Position numbers and translations under genes: made by a program
The notes under the pieces: generated by a model
Databases searched by the model: none
The model's input: only the letters and a program-made list of their open reading frames with translations
What the model was told of the DNA's origin: nothing
In this document: positions 42,023 through 42,284 of the stretch, one piece after another
Numbering within the stretch: position 1 is the stretch's first letter
Layout of the letters: every line of letters begins with the position of its first letter
From: Syntrophobacterales bacterium
GTDB lineage: Bacteria; Desulfobacterota; BSN033; WVXP01; G020346125
Assembly (NCBI GenBank): GCA_020346125.1
Contig: CP070774.1
Span: 1 to 42,284, forward strand
Reading direction: 5' to 3'
Length of the DNA stretch: 42,284 nucleotides

Positions 42023-42284
42023 TCCCTTGCTCCCTGGTAATTAAATGAGAATGTGCACCCCACAACCGCATAATGGCAGCACTGTAGCACCACGAACCGC
42101 AACTCCTTCTCCCCCATTCTATTCCTTTTTTAAAAGATTTCAAGGAAATATAGACTGGAGTTTCCGGAGTTTTTGGAGAACACCTTTGTTCCTGAGCGTA
42201 AATTCCTGGAGAGGTGGGGTACCCATCGAGGGTGAGCAGGAAGGGGAAAGCCGGCCCTTTAGAGGCCGGAAGGGGAAAGTATTC
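42023..42284. repeat. Intergenic repeats, families A and B, with CCGG hairpin
   Basis: 42058-42150 holds a weak family A copy (AACCGCATAATGGCAGCACT, CCGCAACTCC, TTTTTTAAAAGATTTCAAGG). 42160-42284 is a family B copy: GGAGTTTCCGGAGTTTTTGG, AGAACACCTTTGTTCC, TGAGCGTAAATTCC, GAGGTGGGGTA, then a hairpin CCGGCC-CTTTAGA-GGCCGG at 42251-42269. The same word order and a downstream CCGG hairpin occur at 12831-12945. No gene is seen. Confidence 0.6.

Overview
This 42.3 kb window is chromosomal DNA from a bacterium that is most likely an anaerobic Desulfobacterota (old Deltaproteobacteria) member or a near relative. That placement is an inference. It rests on a type IV pilus block in the order pilB-pilT-pilC-pilS-pilR, DUF4388 and DUF1786/DUF1847 proteins, methylmalonyl-CoA epimerase, a molybdopterin operon behind a Moco riboswitch, an ECF sigma/anti-sigma pair, and what looks like a glutaredoxin-like selenoprotein with two UGA codons. 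No phage, insertion sequence, CRISPR array, rRNA or convincing tRNA gene was found.

Layout. 1-6315 (+): pilB (5' truncated), pilT, pilC, pilS and pilR, encoding the pilus motor, inner-membrane platform and sigma-54 two-component regulators. 6346-12535 (-): SagB-like nitroreductase, mutL and dnaE. 12536-13360: a repeat-filled intergenic region. 13361-21342 (-): hflX, guaB, a TPR membrane protein, a DUF4388 membrane protein and guaA. The two unknown genes sit between guaB and guaA with very short gaps. 21357-28438: single genes separated by repeat-rich DNA: a radical SAM protein, a zinc ribbon-EIIA fusion, an iron-sulfur flavoprotein-like reductase, methylmalonyl-CoA epimerase, a cation diffusion facilitator and a small CxxC protein. 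28439-32059 (+): a block that reads AT-richer than its surroundings, with an alpha/beta hydrolase, a TlpA-like thioredoxin, an unassigned ORF, an ECF sigma factor, its membrane anti-sigma factor and the selenoprotein. 32128-36900 (-): DUF1786 ATPase-like protein, M48 protease, DUF1847 cysteine-rich protein and a TM0106-family nuclease. 37178-37843 (-): nth. 37939-40619 (+): promoter, Moco riboswitch, terminator, then moaA, moaC, a MOSC protein and mogA. 40625-42022 (-): tilS.

The most notable items are three. (1) A 71-residue glutaredoxin-fold ORF at 31648-31863 has in-frame UGA at codon 13 (UPHT motif) and codon 69 (UGI-stop), each followed at about 18 nt by a hairpin with a G in the apical loop, as expected of bacterial SECIS elements. 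Conventional ORF calling misses it. (2) The Moco riboswitch leader of moaA contains an 11-bp pairing between the aptamer core and the terminator loop, giving a concrete antitermination model. (3) hflX has a good promoter, Shine-Dalgarno and conserved N-terminus but only ATC at the expected start codon. At least three families of dispersed intergenic repeats, partly structured, punctuate the window.
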